A stretch of DNA of 64,000 nt from G965219965 sp965219965 (GCA_965219965.1 OZ244796.1:744001-808000), one strand, 5' to 3'; positions 43,416 to 53,161 are shown, counted from the stretch's first letter. Translations and numbers: made by a program. Notes: a model not told the origin generated them from the sequence alone.

Positions 43416-43892
43416 ATGGATATGAAAAACATTCAAGAAAAACTCGCCGCACGGGGGCTGACTCTGCCCGCCCCCGCCGCGCCTGTGGCCAATTATGTGC
43501 CATATATACGCAGTGGCGCGTGGCTTATGATTTCTGGTCAAGGACCCGTCGCCGCCGATGACACCGCCATAACGGGACTATTGGGGCGCGATATAAGCGT
43601 GGAACAAGGCAAAAAGGCTGCCGAGCTGGCCGCGCTGAATATTCTCGCCCAAGCCTTTGCGGCTTGTAATGACGATATGCGCCAAATAAAACGTTGCCTT
43701 AAATTGGGCGGCTTTGTCGCTTGCACAGATGATTTTACCGATATGCCTGCCGTGATTGATGGCGCGTCTGATTTGCTTGTCGCGCTTTTGGGCGAAGCGG
43801 GCAAACATGCGCGTGCCGCTGTGGGTGCGCCGAGCCTACCGCGTGGTTGGGCGGTAGAAATTGACGCCATATTTGAACTGCACCAAAGCTAA
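43416..43892 (+). CDS. RidA/YjgF family protein
   Basis: 158 residues of the RidA superfamily, probably a reactive enamine/imine deaminase or a relative. It belongs to the longer subgroup that starts with NIQEKLAARGLTLPAPAAPVANY in two pieces. SGQGP and ARAAVGAPSLPRGWAVEIDA match the conserved core, including the Arg and Glu of the active cleft. It lies 12 bases before the HIT gene, so the two are probably co-transcribed. Confidence 0.88.
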   Translation: MDMKNIQEKLAARGLTLPAPAAPVANYVPYIRSGAWLMISGQGPVAADDTAITGLLGRDISVEQGKKAAELAALNILAQAFAACNDDMRQIKRCLKLGGFVACTDDFTDMPAVIDGASDLLVALLGEAGKHARAAVGAPSLPRGWAVEIDAIFELHQS

Positions 43893-43904
43893 GGGGGAAT
43901 CTAA

Positions 43905-44324
43905 ATGTCTGGCTATGACGACCAAAATGTTTTTGCTAAAATTTTACGCGGCGAATTGCCTTGCGTGAAAGTTTATGAAGATGACGACACGCTTGCCTTT
44001 ATGGATGTGATACCGCAAGCCGATGGTCATGTGCTGGTTATTCCAAAATCACCAGCGGAAAATTTGCTAGACATAGACGAAACCGCCGCTATGGCTGTGA
44101 TGCGTAGCACTAAAAAAATTGCAAAAGCGGTAAAAAAAGCGATGCAATGTAATGGCGTGATGATTGCTCAGCTTAATGGTGCGGCGGCAGGGCAAAGCGT
44201 GTTTCACATGCACATGCATATTATTCCGCGTGAAAATGGCGTGGATATGAAACTACATGCAGGCGATATGGCCGACCCTGAGATATTAGAAAGCCATGCG
44301 GCGAAAATCCGCGCCGCGCTTTAA
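43905..44324 (+). CDS. HIT family nucleotide-binding hydrolase
   Basis: 139-residue histidine-triad protein, HinT-like. The triad motif is HMHMHIIPR (about residues 104-112). The N-terminal VFAKILRGELPCVKVYEDD and AFMDVIPQADGHVLVIPK are typical. It likely hydrolyses nucleoside phosphoramidates or adenylates. It converges with clpA, leaving only 6 bases between stop codons. Confidence 0.93.
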   Translation: MSGYDDQNVFAKILRGELPCVKVYEDDDTLAFMDVIPQADGHVLVIPKSPAENLLDIDETAAMAVMRSTKKIAKAVKKAMQCNGVMIAQLNGAAAGQSVFHMHMHIIPRENGVDMKLHAGDMADPEILESHAAKIRAAL

Positions 44325-44330
44325 CGCGCT

Positions 44331-46640
44331 TTAAGCAGGCTCTTTATCCTTACTTTTCAGGTGTTTACTGCCGCCCTCGCTATTATCATAATGTAGCTCT
44401 AGCTCATTATCCGCGCTGGTTTTCACCCGCACCACGCCGCCATTTTTCAGCCGCCCAAACAGTACTTCATCGGCCAATGGTTTTTTAATTTTTTCTTGAA
44501 TGAGCCGCGCTAAGGGTCGCGCACCCATTTGTCGGTCATACCCTTTTTGCGCCAACCATTCCGCCGCTTGAGCATCAAGTTCAATAATCACATTACGGTC
44601 GGCCAGTTGCGCTTCTAATTGCAGCACAAATTTTTCAACCACACGGGCAACCACTTCTGGCGGCAAATGGGCAAATGGCACAACCGCGTCTAGCCGATTT
44701 CTAAATTCGGGCGCAAATATCTTTTTAATCGCCGCTTCATCTTCCCCATCACGCACTTCGCGGCCAAATCCCATAGGCGGGCGAGCCATATCCGCCGCGC
44801 CTGCATTGGTTGTCATAATTAAAATCACATTGCGGAAATCAACTTTGCGCCCATTACTATCGGTCAGCGCACCATTATCCATGACCTGCAATAAAACACT
44901 GAACAAATCAGGGTGCGCCTTTTCCACCTCATCAAGCAAAAGCACGCAATGCGGGTGCTGGTCCACCCCATCGGTCAGCAAACCGCCTTGGTCAAAGCCA
45001 ACATAGCCAGGCGGTGCGCCCAGCAAACGCGACACGGTGTGACGCTCCATATATTCGGACATATCAAAGCGTAGCAATTCCACGCCGAGAATATCGGATA
45101 ATTGCCGCGCCACTTCGGTTTTGCCGACACCCGTAGGGCCAGAAAATAAATAACAGCCAATGGGTTTGTTTTCCTCGCGCAGTCCCGCCCGCGATAACTT
45201 AATCGCCGCTGTGAGCGTATCAATCGCGCTATTTTGACCAAACACCACCCGTTTGAGGCCAGCATCTAAATCACGCAATTTTTCTTCATCATTTTTGCTG
45301 ATATTTTTCGGCGGAATACGCGCCATAGTGGCAATGGTGTTTTCCACATCTTTCACGCCAATGGTTTTTTTGCGTTTGGAAGTGGGCAGCAACATTTGCG
45401 ATGCGCCCACTTCGTCAATCACATCAATGGCTTTATCTGGCAATTTTTTATCGGCCATATAGCGGGCGGAAAGCTCCACCGCCGCTTTAATAGCATCATT
45501 CGTATAGCGGATTTTGTGAAACTCTTCAAAATAAGGTTTAAGGCCGCGCAGAATTTTAATGGTTTCGCCAATGCTGGGTTCATTCACATCAATTTTCTGG
45601 AAACGCCGCGCCAGTGCGCGGTCTTTTTCAAAGTGCTGGCGGAATTCTTTATAAGTGGTTGAGCCAACACAGCGCAAATGCCCGCTTTGCAAAGCGGGTT
45701 TCAGTAAATTAGACGCATCCATCGCCCCGCCCGATGTCGCGCCCGCACCAATAACGGTGTGAATTTCATCTATGAACAAAACCGCTTCGGGCATATTTTC
45801 AAGCTCGGCCATAATTTGTTTAATGCGCTCTTCAAAATCGCCACGATAACGTGTACCAGCTAAAAGCGTACCCATATTAAGCGAATAAATCACATTATCC
45901 TTCAGCACATCTGGCACATCATTTTCTATAATTTTGCGGGCCAGCCCTTCGGCAATAGCGGTTTTTCCCACGCCCGGGTCGCCAACCAATAAGGGATTAT
46001 TTTTATTGCGCCGACATAAAATCTGAATGGTGCGCTCCACTTCGCGGATACGCCCAACAAGCGGGTCAACCTTACCATTGCGCGCCTTGTCATTAAGATT
46101 AATACAATAGGCCGATAGAGCCGACTCGCCTGGGCGGCGACCCGTTTCCATTTCATCTTCATCCAGCCCGCCTACATGGCGGTCTTCGCTCAGTCCGGGC
46201 TTTTTGGCAATACCATGCGAGATGAAATTCACCGCATCATAGCGGGTCATTTCCTGCTTTTGGAGAAAATAGGCGGCATGGCTTTCGCGTTCTGCAAACA
46301 TAGCGACCAGCACATTCGCACCCGTCACCTCATCGCGGCCAGAAGATTGCACATGAATAACGGCACGTTGAATGACGCGCTGGAAACCTGCCGTCGGCTT
46401 GCAGTCATCTTCCTCATCATCATTGACCAGCCCGCTTAGTTCATTCTCAATATAATCCAGCAAGTTTCGGCGCAACAAATCAATATCCACCGAGCAGGCT
46501 TCCAGCACAGAAGACGCATCGGCATCATTGGTGAGTGCTAAAAGCAAATGCTCCAACGTGGCAAATTCATGATTGCGCTCATTGGCAATTTCAAGCGCAT
46601 TATGCAATCCCTGCTCTAGTCCTTTTGAAAATGCCGGCAT
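44331..46640 (-). CDS. clpA: ClpA, ATPase subunit of ClpAP
   Basis: Two-ring AAA+ unfoldase partner of ClpP, 769 residues. The N-domain (about 1-145) binds ClpS. D1 has GDPGVGKTAIAEG and VLFIDEIHTVIGAG. D2 has GPTGVGKTEVARQL and VLLLDEVEKAHPD. The ClpA type is shown by the absence of the ClpB middle coiled coil. It follows clpS by 3 bases, the standard pair. Confidence 0.97.
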   Translation of the reverse strand: MPAFSKGLEQGLHNALEIANERNHEFATLEHLLLALTNDADASSVLEACSVDIDLLRRNLLDYIENELSGLVNDDEEDDCKPTAGFQRVIQRAVIHVQSSGRDEVTGANVLVAMFAERESHAAYFLQKQEMTRYDAVNFISHGIAKKPGLSEDRHVGGLDEDEMETGRRPGESALSAYCINLNDKARNGKVDPLVGRIREVERTIQILCRRNKNNPLLVGDPGVGKTAIAEGLARKIIENDVPDVLKDNVIYSLNMGTLLAGTRYRGDFEERIKQIMAELENMPEAVLFIDEIHTVIGAGATSGGAMDASNLLKPALQSGHLRCVGSTTYKEFRQHFEKDRALARRFQKIDVNEPSIGETIKILRGLKPYFEEFHKIRYTNDAIKAAVELSARYMADKKLPDKAIDVIDEVGASQMLLPTSKRKKTIGVKDVENTIATMARIPPKNISKNDEEKLRDLDAGLKRVVFGQNSAIDTLTAAIKLSRAGLREENKPIGCYLFSGPTGVGKTEVARQLSDILGVELLRFDMSEYMERHTVSRLLGAPPGYVGFDQGGLLTDGVDQHPHCVLLLDEVEKAHPDLFSVLLQVMDNGALTDSNGRKVDFRNVILIMTTNAGAADMARPPMGFGREVRDGEDEAAIKKIFAPEFRNRLDAVVPFAHLPPEVVARVVEKFVLQLEAQLADRNVIIELDAQAAEWLAQKGYDRQMGARPLARLIQEKIKKPLADEVLFGRLKNGGVVRVKTSADNELELHYDNSEGGSKHLKSKDKEPA

Positions 46641-46643
46641 AGT

Positions 46644-47063
46644 TTAATCCTTCTCCATCGTACATTGTAGCGGATGCTGATATTTACGCGCTAAATCAAT
46701 CACCTGTGTCACCTTTGTCTCTGCAATCTCAAACGTATAGACTCCACAAATTCCAACACCATTTTGATGCACATGCAACATAATCTGGGTCGCTTCTTCT
46801 AAACTTTTGTTGAAGAATCTTTGTAAAATGTGAACAACGAATTCCATCGGCGTGAAGTCATCATTCAAAATGAGAACTTTATAGAGCGACGGTTTGGCGG
46901 TTTTCGGCTTCCTTCGCGTAATCACAGCTGTGTCTGTTTGGTCACCTGCATTTTTGTCACGCTTATCATCGCTGGAAAAAACCACCCTATGCGCCGTTTT
47001 GGCTATATCATTTTTTTCCATCATTGGTTCAATTTTGTCACTCATTTCGTGTTTTTTGAGCAT
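46644..47063 (-). CDS. clpS: ClpS adaptor protein
   Basis: N-end-rule adaptor that delivers substrates to ClpAP. About 139 residues from the ATG at 47063; an ATG at 47045 is possible, and no good ribosome site decides. The core LYKVLILNDDFTPMEFVV and the later VGICGVYTFEIAETKV are conserved. The first 60 or so residues are a variable polar extension, longer than in E. coli. Confidence 0.93.
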   Translation of the reverse strand: MLKKHEMSDKIEPMMEKNDIAKTAHRVVFSSDDKRDKNAGDQTDTAVITRRKPKTAKPSLYKVLILNDDFTPMEFVVHILQRFFNKSLEEATQIMLHVHQNGVGICGVYTFEIAETKVTQVIDLARKYQHPLQCTMEKD

Positions 47064-47131
47064 AGCAATCAACTGGATATTTTTTCAACACCTGACGCCA
47101 AAATTGCGTTATCTTCATATTGTGATTTTGC

Positions 47132-47452
47132 GTGATTCGTCGTTTTGGAGTCTTGATTTTGCGTCTGTTAACCGCCCTCTTTTATTTCAGCTTTTCCGTT
47201 AGCTTATCTTTATCCCTGCCCGCTTCGGCTCAATCAAATAATGATGGGGCAAATAATGATGGGGCAGAGAATAGAGCCGATGATAGCAGAATTTTCCGTA
47301 GCGCACCAATAGCCCAAACGCCGCATAGCGTTTTCATTGCCCCCCATTCGGCCACCACACGGGCGCGGATTGGCGGCTTTTTGCTCAAACGCGCCGCTAA
47401 TGGCGGGTTTGACCTGCTCACCCTATTGCGGCATGGCTATTTTACGCCGTAA
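47132..47452 (+). CDS. Small exported hypothetical protein
   Basis: 106 residues starting with GTG. A signal peptide is clear: RR, a hydrophobic core LLTALFYFSFSVSLSLSL and the cleavage-like PASAQ near residue 34. The mature part begins with a repeated NNDGA pair and ends in RIGGFLLKRAANGGFDLLTLL. I recognise no domain. It may be a remnant, because a longer exported protein often precedes clpS in relatives, but that is a guess. It ends 3 bases from the converging mipZ stop. Confidence 0.5.
   Translation: MIRRFGVLILRLLTALFYFSFSVSLSLSLPASAQSNNDGANNDGAENRADDSRIFRSAPIAQTPHSVFIAPHSATTRARIGGFLLKRAANGGFDLLTLLRHGYFTP
47236..47265 (+). repeat. 15-bp tandem duplication
   Basis: AAATAATGATGGGGC occurs twice in a row and encodes the doubled NNDGA in the small exported protein. 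The duplication keeps the frame. Confidence 0.9.
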
Positions 47453-47455
47453 ATT

Positions 47456-48289
47456 TCAGCCCTCTGCGCCGTGCAGAGGCGGCAAATTGAGATTTTTCAC
47501 CAAAGCGGCAATTTCTGCGCGGGCGGCAATATGCGACAAGGTCAATGCCATATTGGCTTCCTCGGCGGTTAAATCCAGCAAGGTTAAACCCGCCGGATAC
47601 ATTTCACGGAAAATCACCCGTTCCGACAGGCCAGCCAAAAGACGAAAATGCAATCTTTCGGCCAGCTCGCTTAATGCCTTTTCCACCCGCGCCCGATTTT
47701 TGGCGTGGACATGGCTTGTGCGATTGCGAATAACCACCCAATCAATCGCTGTGCCGTCAGCCGCTGCGCGTGCTTTGCGACAATCCCAAACCAATTCGGA
47801 ATAAATGCTCGGGCCTTGAACGGCCAGCGTGTCGGGGTCAACCCGTCCGAGCAAATCAAAATCAACAAAGCTGTCATTGATAGGCGTAATTAACGTATCG
47901 GCCGCCGCATGGGCGAGGCGCGATAAAAATGTATCTGAGCCAGGGCTGTCAATAATCACAAAATCATTGCGCCCACGCAAACGCGCCATAGCGTCAATAA
48001 AATGCTGCTTTTCAATTTCTTGCCCTTCTTTAAGCGTCGCGCCCTGAGCAAGCGGGATAATTTCATGCTCTGGCATAGCCACGCGCCGACCAGAACGTTG
48101 TGTCCAAATTTGGCGATTTTCAATATAGCGGGTGAGCGATTTTTGCCGCCCGTCCACATCCAATGTGCCGACCGCAAAGCCCATATCTAGCAATACCGCC
48201 ATGAGGTGCATGGCGGTGGTGGTTTTACCTGAGCCGCCCTTTTCATTGCCGACCACAATGACATGCGTTTTTCCTGCCATGACACTCAT
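47456..48289 (-). CDS. mipZ: Division-plane positioning ATPase MipZ
   Basis: ParA-family ATPase that in Caulobacter forms a gradient from the ParB-bound poles and blocks FtsZ there. About 277 residues. The deviant Walker A HVIVVGNEKGGSGKTTTAMH is followed by LDVDGRQKSLTRYIENR and DFVIIDSPGSDT, and the pattern matches MipZ rather than chromosomal ParA. Start is taken as the ATG at 48289; an ATG at 48280 is possible. It is convergent with the small exported gene. Confidence 0.92.
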   Translation of the reverse strand: MSVMAGKTHVIVVGNEKGGSGKTTTAMHLMAVLLDMGFAVGTLDVDGRQKSLTRYIENRQIWTQRSGRRVAMPEHEIIPLAQGATLKEGQEIEKQHFIDAMARLRGRNDFVIIDSPGSDTFLSRLAHAAADTLITPINDSFVDFDLLGRVDPDTLAVQGPSIYSELVWDCRKARAAADGTAIDWVVIRNRTSHVHAKNRARVEKALSELAERLHFRLLAGLSERVIFREMYPAGLTLLDLTAEEANMALTLSHIAARAEIAALVKNLNLPPLHGAEG

Positions 48290-48390
48290 CTTGCCCGCCA
48301 AAATGTGAAATCAGCCGCTAAAATAAGGTGATTCAGGCAAAAAACGGGGGGAAAGTGGATTTTAACTGCCCTTTTGCCCCTTGTCGCGCT

Positions 48391-49191
48391 ATGTTTGCGC
48401 CCATGCGTGGGTTGAATGATAAAATTATTTTGCTAACGGGGGCTGGCGGCGGGCTGGGACAAGCCATAGCGGCGCGGCTGGCCGAAGCAGGGTGTCGTCT
48501 TATTTTGGCGGAAAAAACACCGCAAGCCGCACAAGAGGCCTGCGACCAACTCAAATGCGATGCCCAAATGGTCAGCGGCAATCTCAGCCAAGTCGCAGAA
48601 GTGGAAAAACTCGCCCAAACCGCGCTGGCCTTTCATGGCCGCATTGACGGACTGGTGAATAATGCCGCCATTTTAGATACCCATGATAGCGGCATTGCCG
48701 ACACGCCGATAGATAGTTTCACCACCACCATTGCACAAAATCTCACCAGCGTATTTTTAATGTGCCGTGCCATTGTGCCGATATTCAAACAAGGCGGCGG
48801 CGGGGTTATTGTAAATATGTCTTCGGTCGTTGCCCATGCCGCTTCATCGCAAGCACAAATTGCTTACACCAGCGCTAAGGGAGGCGTTGAAGCCATGACG
48901 CGGGAAATTGCCATAGAGCAAGCCCGCCATAATATCCGCGCAAATTGCCTTGCGCCCGGGCCTGTGAAAACCCCGCGCACGGCGCATTATTTTGACACGG
49001 CGGAAAAATGGCACGCCCGCCGACGCCATATTCCTTTGGGGCGTTTGGGACAGCCAGAAGAAATTGCAGGCGCGGTGTGTTTTTTGCTGAGCGATGAAAG
49101 TAGCTATATGACTGGCACCACCCTTCTGGCCGATGGCGGCATTGCCAATGCTTATCTCATTAATGATGAAAATGGCGCGGAAAAACCTTAA
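48391..49191 (+). CDS. Short-chain dehydrogenase/reductase
   Basis: NAD(P)-dependent oxidoreductase of the classical SDR fold, about 266 residues. The cofactor motif is TGAGGGLGQAIA, followed by NNAA, the catalytic Ser in NMSSVVAHA and YTSAK. The start could be 48391 or the ATG at 48403 (MRGLNDKIILLTGA); neither has a strong ribosome site. It abuts panC with no gap and is likely co-transcribed with it. The substrate cannot be read from sequence. Confidence 0.88.
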   Translation: MFAPMRGLNDKIILLTGAGGGLGQAIAARLAEAGCRLILAEKTPQAAQEACDQLKCDAQMVSGNLSQVAEVEKLAQTALAFHGRIDGLVNNAAILDTHDSGIADTPIDSFTTTIAQNLTSVFLMCRAIVPIFKQGGGGVIVNMSSVVAHAASSQAQIAYTSAKGGVEAMTREIAIEQARHNIRANCLAPGPVKTPRTAHYFDTAEKWHARRRHIPLGRLGQPEEIAGAVCFLLSDESSYMTGTTLLADGGIANAYLINDENGAEKP

Positions 49192-50049
49192 ATGACGCAA
49201 TATCCCGATATTTTCCGCACCATTGCCGATATGCGCCAACAGCTTGCCCAATGGCGTGGGCAGGGTTTGCGTATTGGGCTGGTGCCAACCATGGGGGCGT
49301 TGCATGAGGGGCATTTATCGCTGGTCAACGCACTTGTGCCGAAAGTAGATAAAGTCATTGTGAGCATTTTTGTTAATCCAACCCAATTTGCCCCGCATGA
49401 AGATTTTGACACCTATCCGCGCACTGAAACAGCCGATATAGAGCAGCTGGCCACGGTTAAAACCGATGCTGTTTTTATTCCCACTGCCAATGAAATTTAC
49501 ACGCCCGATGCGGCGACCCAATTATCGGTGAGCGGTGTGGCACAGGGGCTGGAGGGCGATATAAGGCCGCATTTTTTTTCAGGCGTTGCATTAATTGTGA
49601 CCAAATTGCTTGTTATTTGCCAGCCGCATTATGCCATTTTCGGTGAGAAAGATTATCAACAGCTATGCGTTATCCAACGCCTTGTTGCTGATTTGAATTT
49701 AGATGTTGAAATTCTCGGCGCACCCACCTTACGTGAAGATGATGGGCTGGCCATGTCTTCACGCAATGTGTATTTGGATAAAACCCAACGCCAAATTGCT
49801 GGCCAGTTAAATAAAATCATGCAGGATTTATGCCAAGCAAAACAAAATGGCACGCGCTTGGCCGAATTGGAAAAAACAGGCAAACAACAATTACTGGCGG
49901 CGGGGTTTGACGCGGTGGATTATCTCACCTTTCGCCATGCCCAAAGCCTTGCGCCCATAGACGACCCCGCCCAAGCCGATACGCCAATGCGTTTGCTGGC
50001 GGCGGTGCGGATTGGCACTGTGCGCCTGCTGGATAATATGCCCGCTTAG
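49192..50049 (+). CDS. panC: Pantothenate synthetase
   Basis: Joins pantoate and beta-alanine with ATP, 285 residues. The HIGH-type motif MGALHEGHLSLV, VSIFVNPTQFAPHEDFDTYPR, GEKDYQQLCVI and the SSRN motif are conserved. It begins on the base after the SDR stop codon. Convergent with the DUF1489 gene. Confidence 0.96.
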   Translation: MTQYPDIFRTIADMRQQLAQWRGQGLRIGLVPTMGALHEGHLSLVNALVPKVDKVIVSIFVNPTQFAPHEDFDTYPRTETADIEQLATVKTDAVFIPTANEIYTPDAATQLSVSGVAQGLEGDIRPHFFSGVALIVTKLLVICQPHYAIFGEKDYQQLCVIQRLVADLNLDVEILGAPTLREDDGLAMSSRNVYLDKTQRQIAGQLNKIMQDLCQAKQNGTRLAELEKTGKQQLLAAGFDAVDYLTFRHAQSLAPIDDPAQADTPMRLLAAVRIGTVRLLDNMPA

Positions 50050-50073
50050 GCGTAAACTCACACTGAGTAAGGC

Positions 50074-50499
50074 TTAGAGCAGACCAAGCGCAATTAATTC
50101 TTCACGCAATTCATCGGGCATATTTTCCCCTGCCGCCCCTTGTGCGGTGCGTGGTAAATCGGCAGGCGCATCACTGGCCTTGAAATAACGCCAGCCCTGA
50201 AACGGACGGCGTGGGCTGGGGCGGGTTAAAACCAAATCGCGCTTTAGGGTAATTTTACATCGGCCAATGCCTGCCTCATCAGTAAAAGAATCTATAGATA
50301 AAATTTTTTGCCGTGCGCGGATTTTGCGCTTAATCACCCAATAAAGCGAGCCGCCATTGAGCAATTCATCGCGCCGTTTGGGTGTCATGCGGGTAATGTG
50401 AAGAAGCTGTCCATATTTTTCATAAATACGCACTTGGCGAGTACGTAAATCATCTAGCGTTTCAACCCCAGCGGCAAGTTTTATTAAATGCAGGCTCAT
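50074..50499 (-). CDS. DUF1489 family protein
   Basis: 141-residue protein of an alphaproteobacterial family of unknown function. Recognisable parts are MSLHLIKLAAGVETLDDL, HITRMTPKRRDELLNGGSLYWVIK and FQGWRYF. It is basic and soluble. Its ATG overlaps the stop of the kelch-protein gene by 4 bases, so the two are coupled. Confidence 0.85.
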   Translation of the reverse strand: MSLHLIKLAAGVETLDDLRTRQVRIYEKYGQLLHITRMTPKRRDELLNGGSLYWVIKRKIRARQKILSIDSFTDEAGIGRCKITLKRDLVLTRPSPRRPFQGWRYFKASDAPADLPRTAQGAAGENMPDELREELIALGLL

Positions 50500-51482
50500 C
50501 TTTTTTCAGGCGTAAAAATATAAACACTATCCGTGCCAGTAAAGCTGGTATAAAAACCACTGCCGACCGCGCCGCCAATCACCACAATATCATTTTCCCA
50601 CACGGCCACCGCACTGCTATGACGGGCTTGCGGCATGGCTTGGCCTTCTTGCCAACCCGCACCCTTAGGCAGCAAAATATAATGCGCTGCAAAAGTCACG
50701 CTTGGGTGCAAACGATAGCCGCCAAAATAATGCCACGCCATACCCCTTTTCCCATCAATCGCCGCTAAACGGCCACCAGCAAGGGCTTGCGGCAATGGCG
50801 GTGCTTGTGTCCACGCGCCATTGGCGGGGTCAAAAATATGCACATCGGCTAAGGCTTTGCCATTTTTATCAATGCCTCCAGCCAGCATAATTTTACCGCC
50901 CGCCGCCGCAATGGTTGTTCCTTGACGCGGCAAAGCAAATGGCGGTGGGGACAGGCTTGACCAAACCGCGCTTTGCACATCAAAAACTAAAATTTTATCT
51001 TTGCCGCGCTTATCTCCCGCCCCGCCACCGAACACATAAACCCGTTCATCAAGCGCAACAGATATATGACCTGCCCGCGCTTCGGGCATAGGCGGGGCTT
51101 GATACCATAGAGATTTTGTTGGGCTATAAACCCACACAGTTGAGCGCGGCTTTTCATTTTGCGCTTGACGGCCACCGGTGAGAATAATTTGCCCACCCGC
51201 CGCCGCAACCGCAAAATCTGTGCTATCTACGGGTACGGGCGGCAAAGGCCGCCAGCCATCGCCGTCAATATCATAGGCTTCAAAAAACATTTTGCGATGC
51301 TTATTGCGCTGGTCACGCAAAACAAAAACTTCCCCTTCAAAAGTGACCGCTTGTGCGCTAGGCATGGCTTCGGACAGCTTCACCCCCTCACGCCATGCCG
51401 CATGGGCGGGGGTGAGCAAAAGCACGCCCCAAACCGCCACCATACAAACCAGATAGGCGGCATTTTTCACAGCAATATCCAT
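50496..51482 (-). CDS. Exported kelch-repeat protein
   Basis: 328 residues with a signal peptide (hydrophobic core about 9-24, cleavage after AHA). Several kelch blades follow, marked by GG pairs and spaced Trp: VAAAGGQIILTGG, ERVYVFGGGAG, AAGGKIMLAGGID and WENDIVVIGGA. It should form a periplasmic beta-propeller. The first codons overlap the mgtE end by 16 bases. The function is unknown; a sialate mutarotase-like role is possible but not shown. Confidence 0.82.
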   Translation of the reverse strand: MDIAVKNAAYLVCMVAVWGVLLLTPAHAAWREGVKLSEAMPSAQAVTFEGEVFVLRDQRNKHRKMFFEAYDIDGDGWRPLPPVPVDSTDFAVAAAGGQIILTGGRQAQNEKPRSTVWVYSPTKSLWYQAPPMPEARAGHISVALDERVYVFGGGAGDKRGKDKILVFDVQSAVWSSLSPPPFALPRQGTTIAAAGGKIMLAGGIDKNGKALADVHIFDPANGAWTQAPPLPQALAGGRLAAIDGKRGMAWHYFGGYRLHPSVTFAAHYILLPKGAGWQEGQAMPQARHSSAVAVWENDIVVIGGAVGSGFYTSFTGTDSVYIFTPEKR

Positions 51483-52891
51483 GTGCCAAAGCCTAAAAAG
51501 GCAAGAAAACCAATGACATCCGTCACTGTCGTCACAAACACGCCCGACGCCACCGCCGGATCAATCCCCGCCTTACTCAGCCCAAGGGGAATGAGGATAC
51601 CTGATAATCCGGCCACCAGCATATTAACCAGCATGGCCAATGCCAGCACAATGCCGAGCCATAAATTATCAAACCACAAAGCGCCGACACAGCCAATCAG
51701 CACCGCAAAAAGTGCGCCATTTAACAGCCCAATGCCAATTTCCCGTGCCACCACGCGCAAAGCATTAACGGGCATTAACTCCAATGTCGCCAAAGCGCGC
51801 ACAGTAATAGTGAGGGTTTGCGTGGCCGCATTGCCGCCCATAGAAGCGACAATGGGCATTAAAATGGCCAAAGCAACCATTTGTTCAATAGAGGCGTCAA
51901 ATAATGCGATAACGCCAGAGGCAAAAATAGCTGTGAGCAAATTCACAAACAGCCATGTGAAACGCCCGCCTGCGGCTTCAAACATATTATCCGTCAATGC
52001 CTCATGGCCAACACCGCCCAAAGCCAAAATATCTTCTTCGGCCTCTTCAACAATCACTTCAAACACATCATCAGCCGTGATAACGCCGAGCAGGCGATTA
52101 TCTTCATCCACGACGGGTGCGCTTACCAAATTATAGCGGGCAAATTGGCGAGCCATATCTTCCCTATCCATATGGGCGGGGATAAGCGACAAATGCTCAT
52201 CCATAATTTCACTGAGTTTTGTAGGCCGTGCCGAGCGCATGGCACGGTTTAGCCGCACCACTCCCATAGGCGTATGGCTTGGGTCAACCACGAAAATTTC
52301 TAGAAAATCATCGGGTAGCTCATCTGTTTCGCGCAAATAATCAATCATCTGCCCGACTGTCCAAAAAGGCGGCACAGCAACCAAATCCGAACGCATGAGC
52401 CGTCCAGCACTATCATCGGGATAATCCAGCGAACGTTGCAGCACAATTCGTTCAGTTTCTGGTATGCGGTCAAGAATTTTCTGCTGGTCATCAGCTTCCA
52501 ATTCGCCCAAAACGAAAACCGCATCATCTGTTTCAAGTTCCTGCACGGCAGAAACGAGCGTGTCCACTTTCAACGCTTCGGATACTTCGGCACTGACCGC
52601 ATCATCAAGTTCCACCAAAACAGCCGGATCCAAATTATCGCCAATAGCGGTGATAAATTTCTCGCGCTGTTCATGGTTGAGCAGTTGAATGAGACCCGCC
52701 AAATCGGCTTCGTGGTTACTGGTGGCAATGCTGGTCAAGGCGGTGCGGTCATCTTCTTTCAGCGCACGGGTGGTTTCGCGCACCAGCTGGGCGGCTTTGG
52801 TTTCCTCTTCTTTGGAAACGGGCATGGATTCAATATCGGCCTGTGCCGAATTTGTTTCCAATGTGTCTGCTTTATCGGCTTTATCCGCCAT
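51467..52891 (-). CDS. mgtE: Magnesium transporter MgtE
   Basis: Mg2+ channel/transporter, 474 residues from the ATG at 52891 (the longer frame needs TTG). An N-terminal helical domain (about 25-130) is followed by two CBS domains with GVVRLNRAMRS and LLGVITADDVFEV. Five C-terminal membrane helices contain the conserved PIVASMGGNAATQTLT motif. In characterised members cytosolic Mg2+ closes the channel. Confidence 0.94.
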   Translation of the reverse strand: MADKADKADTLETNSAQADIESMPVSKEEETKAAQLVRETTRALKEDDRTALTSIATSNHEADLAGLIQLLNHEQREKFITAIGDNLDPAVLVELDDAVSAEVSEALKVDTLVSAVQELETDDAVFVLGELEADDQQKILDRIPETERIVLQRSLDYPDDSAGRLMRSDLVAVPPFWTVGQMIDYLRETDELPDDFLEIFVVDPSHTPMGVVRLNRAMRSARPTKLSEIMDEHLSLIPAHMDREDMARQFARYNLVSAPVVDEDNRLLGVITADDVFEVIVEEAEEDILALGGVGHEALTDNMFEAAGGRFTWLFVNLLTAIFASGVIALFDASIEQMVALAILMPIVASMGGNAATQTLTITVRALATLELMPVNALRVVAREIGIGLLNGALFAVLIGCVGALWFDNLWLGIVLALAMLVNMLVAGLSGILIPLGLSKAGIDPAVASGVFVTTVTDVIGFLAFLGFGTWILL

Positions 52892-53004
52892 GACTGACCC
52901 TGCTCTTTGGAACAATTAAGTTCAGTTTAACCCGCAATGCCGCCCATTGCTAGATTATTTCATTTTATCAGGCATGTTGTCTGGTCGGAAACCTTGTCAC
53001 AAAA

Positions 53005-53091
53005 TGGTGCGGCCGAGAAGATTCGAACTTCCACAGGTGTTACCCCACAGCGACCTCAACGCTGCGCGTCTACCAATTCCGCCACGGCCGC
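53005..53091 (-). tRNA. tRNA-Leu (GAG)
   Basis: 87-nt class II tRNA on the minus strand. The acceptor GCGGCCG pairs with CGGCCGC, followed by A73 and an encoded CCA. The anticodon stem-loop CAGCG-TTGAGGT-CGCTG gives anticodon GAG. A long variable arm is present. Confidence 0.96.
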
Positions 53092-53161
53092 AAGCAGTGT
53101 CAGACGGGACAAAAGCTGTTTAGCAAATCCCGCCCGCACCGACAAGCGCGAAAGGCGCATA

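Noticed and set aside
44325..44330. Possible terminator between the HIT gene and clpA
   Set aside because: Only 6 bases separate the stop codons and no stable stem with a T-run is present.
47461..47479. CCTCTGC/GCAGAGG hairpin as a shared terminator between the small exported gene and mipZ
   Set aside because: The stem is perfect, but it lies inside the mipZ coding end and lacks an adjacent T-run on either strand.
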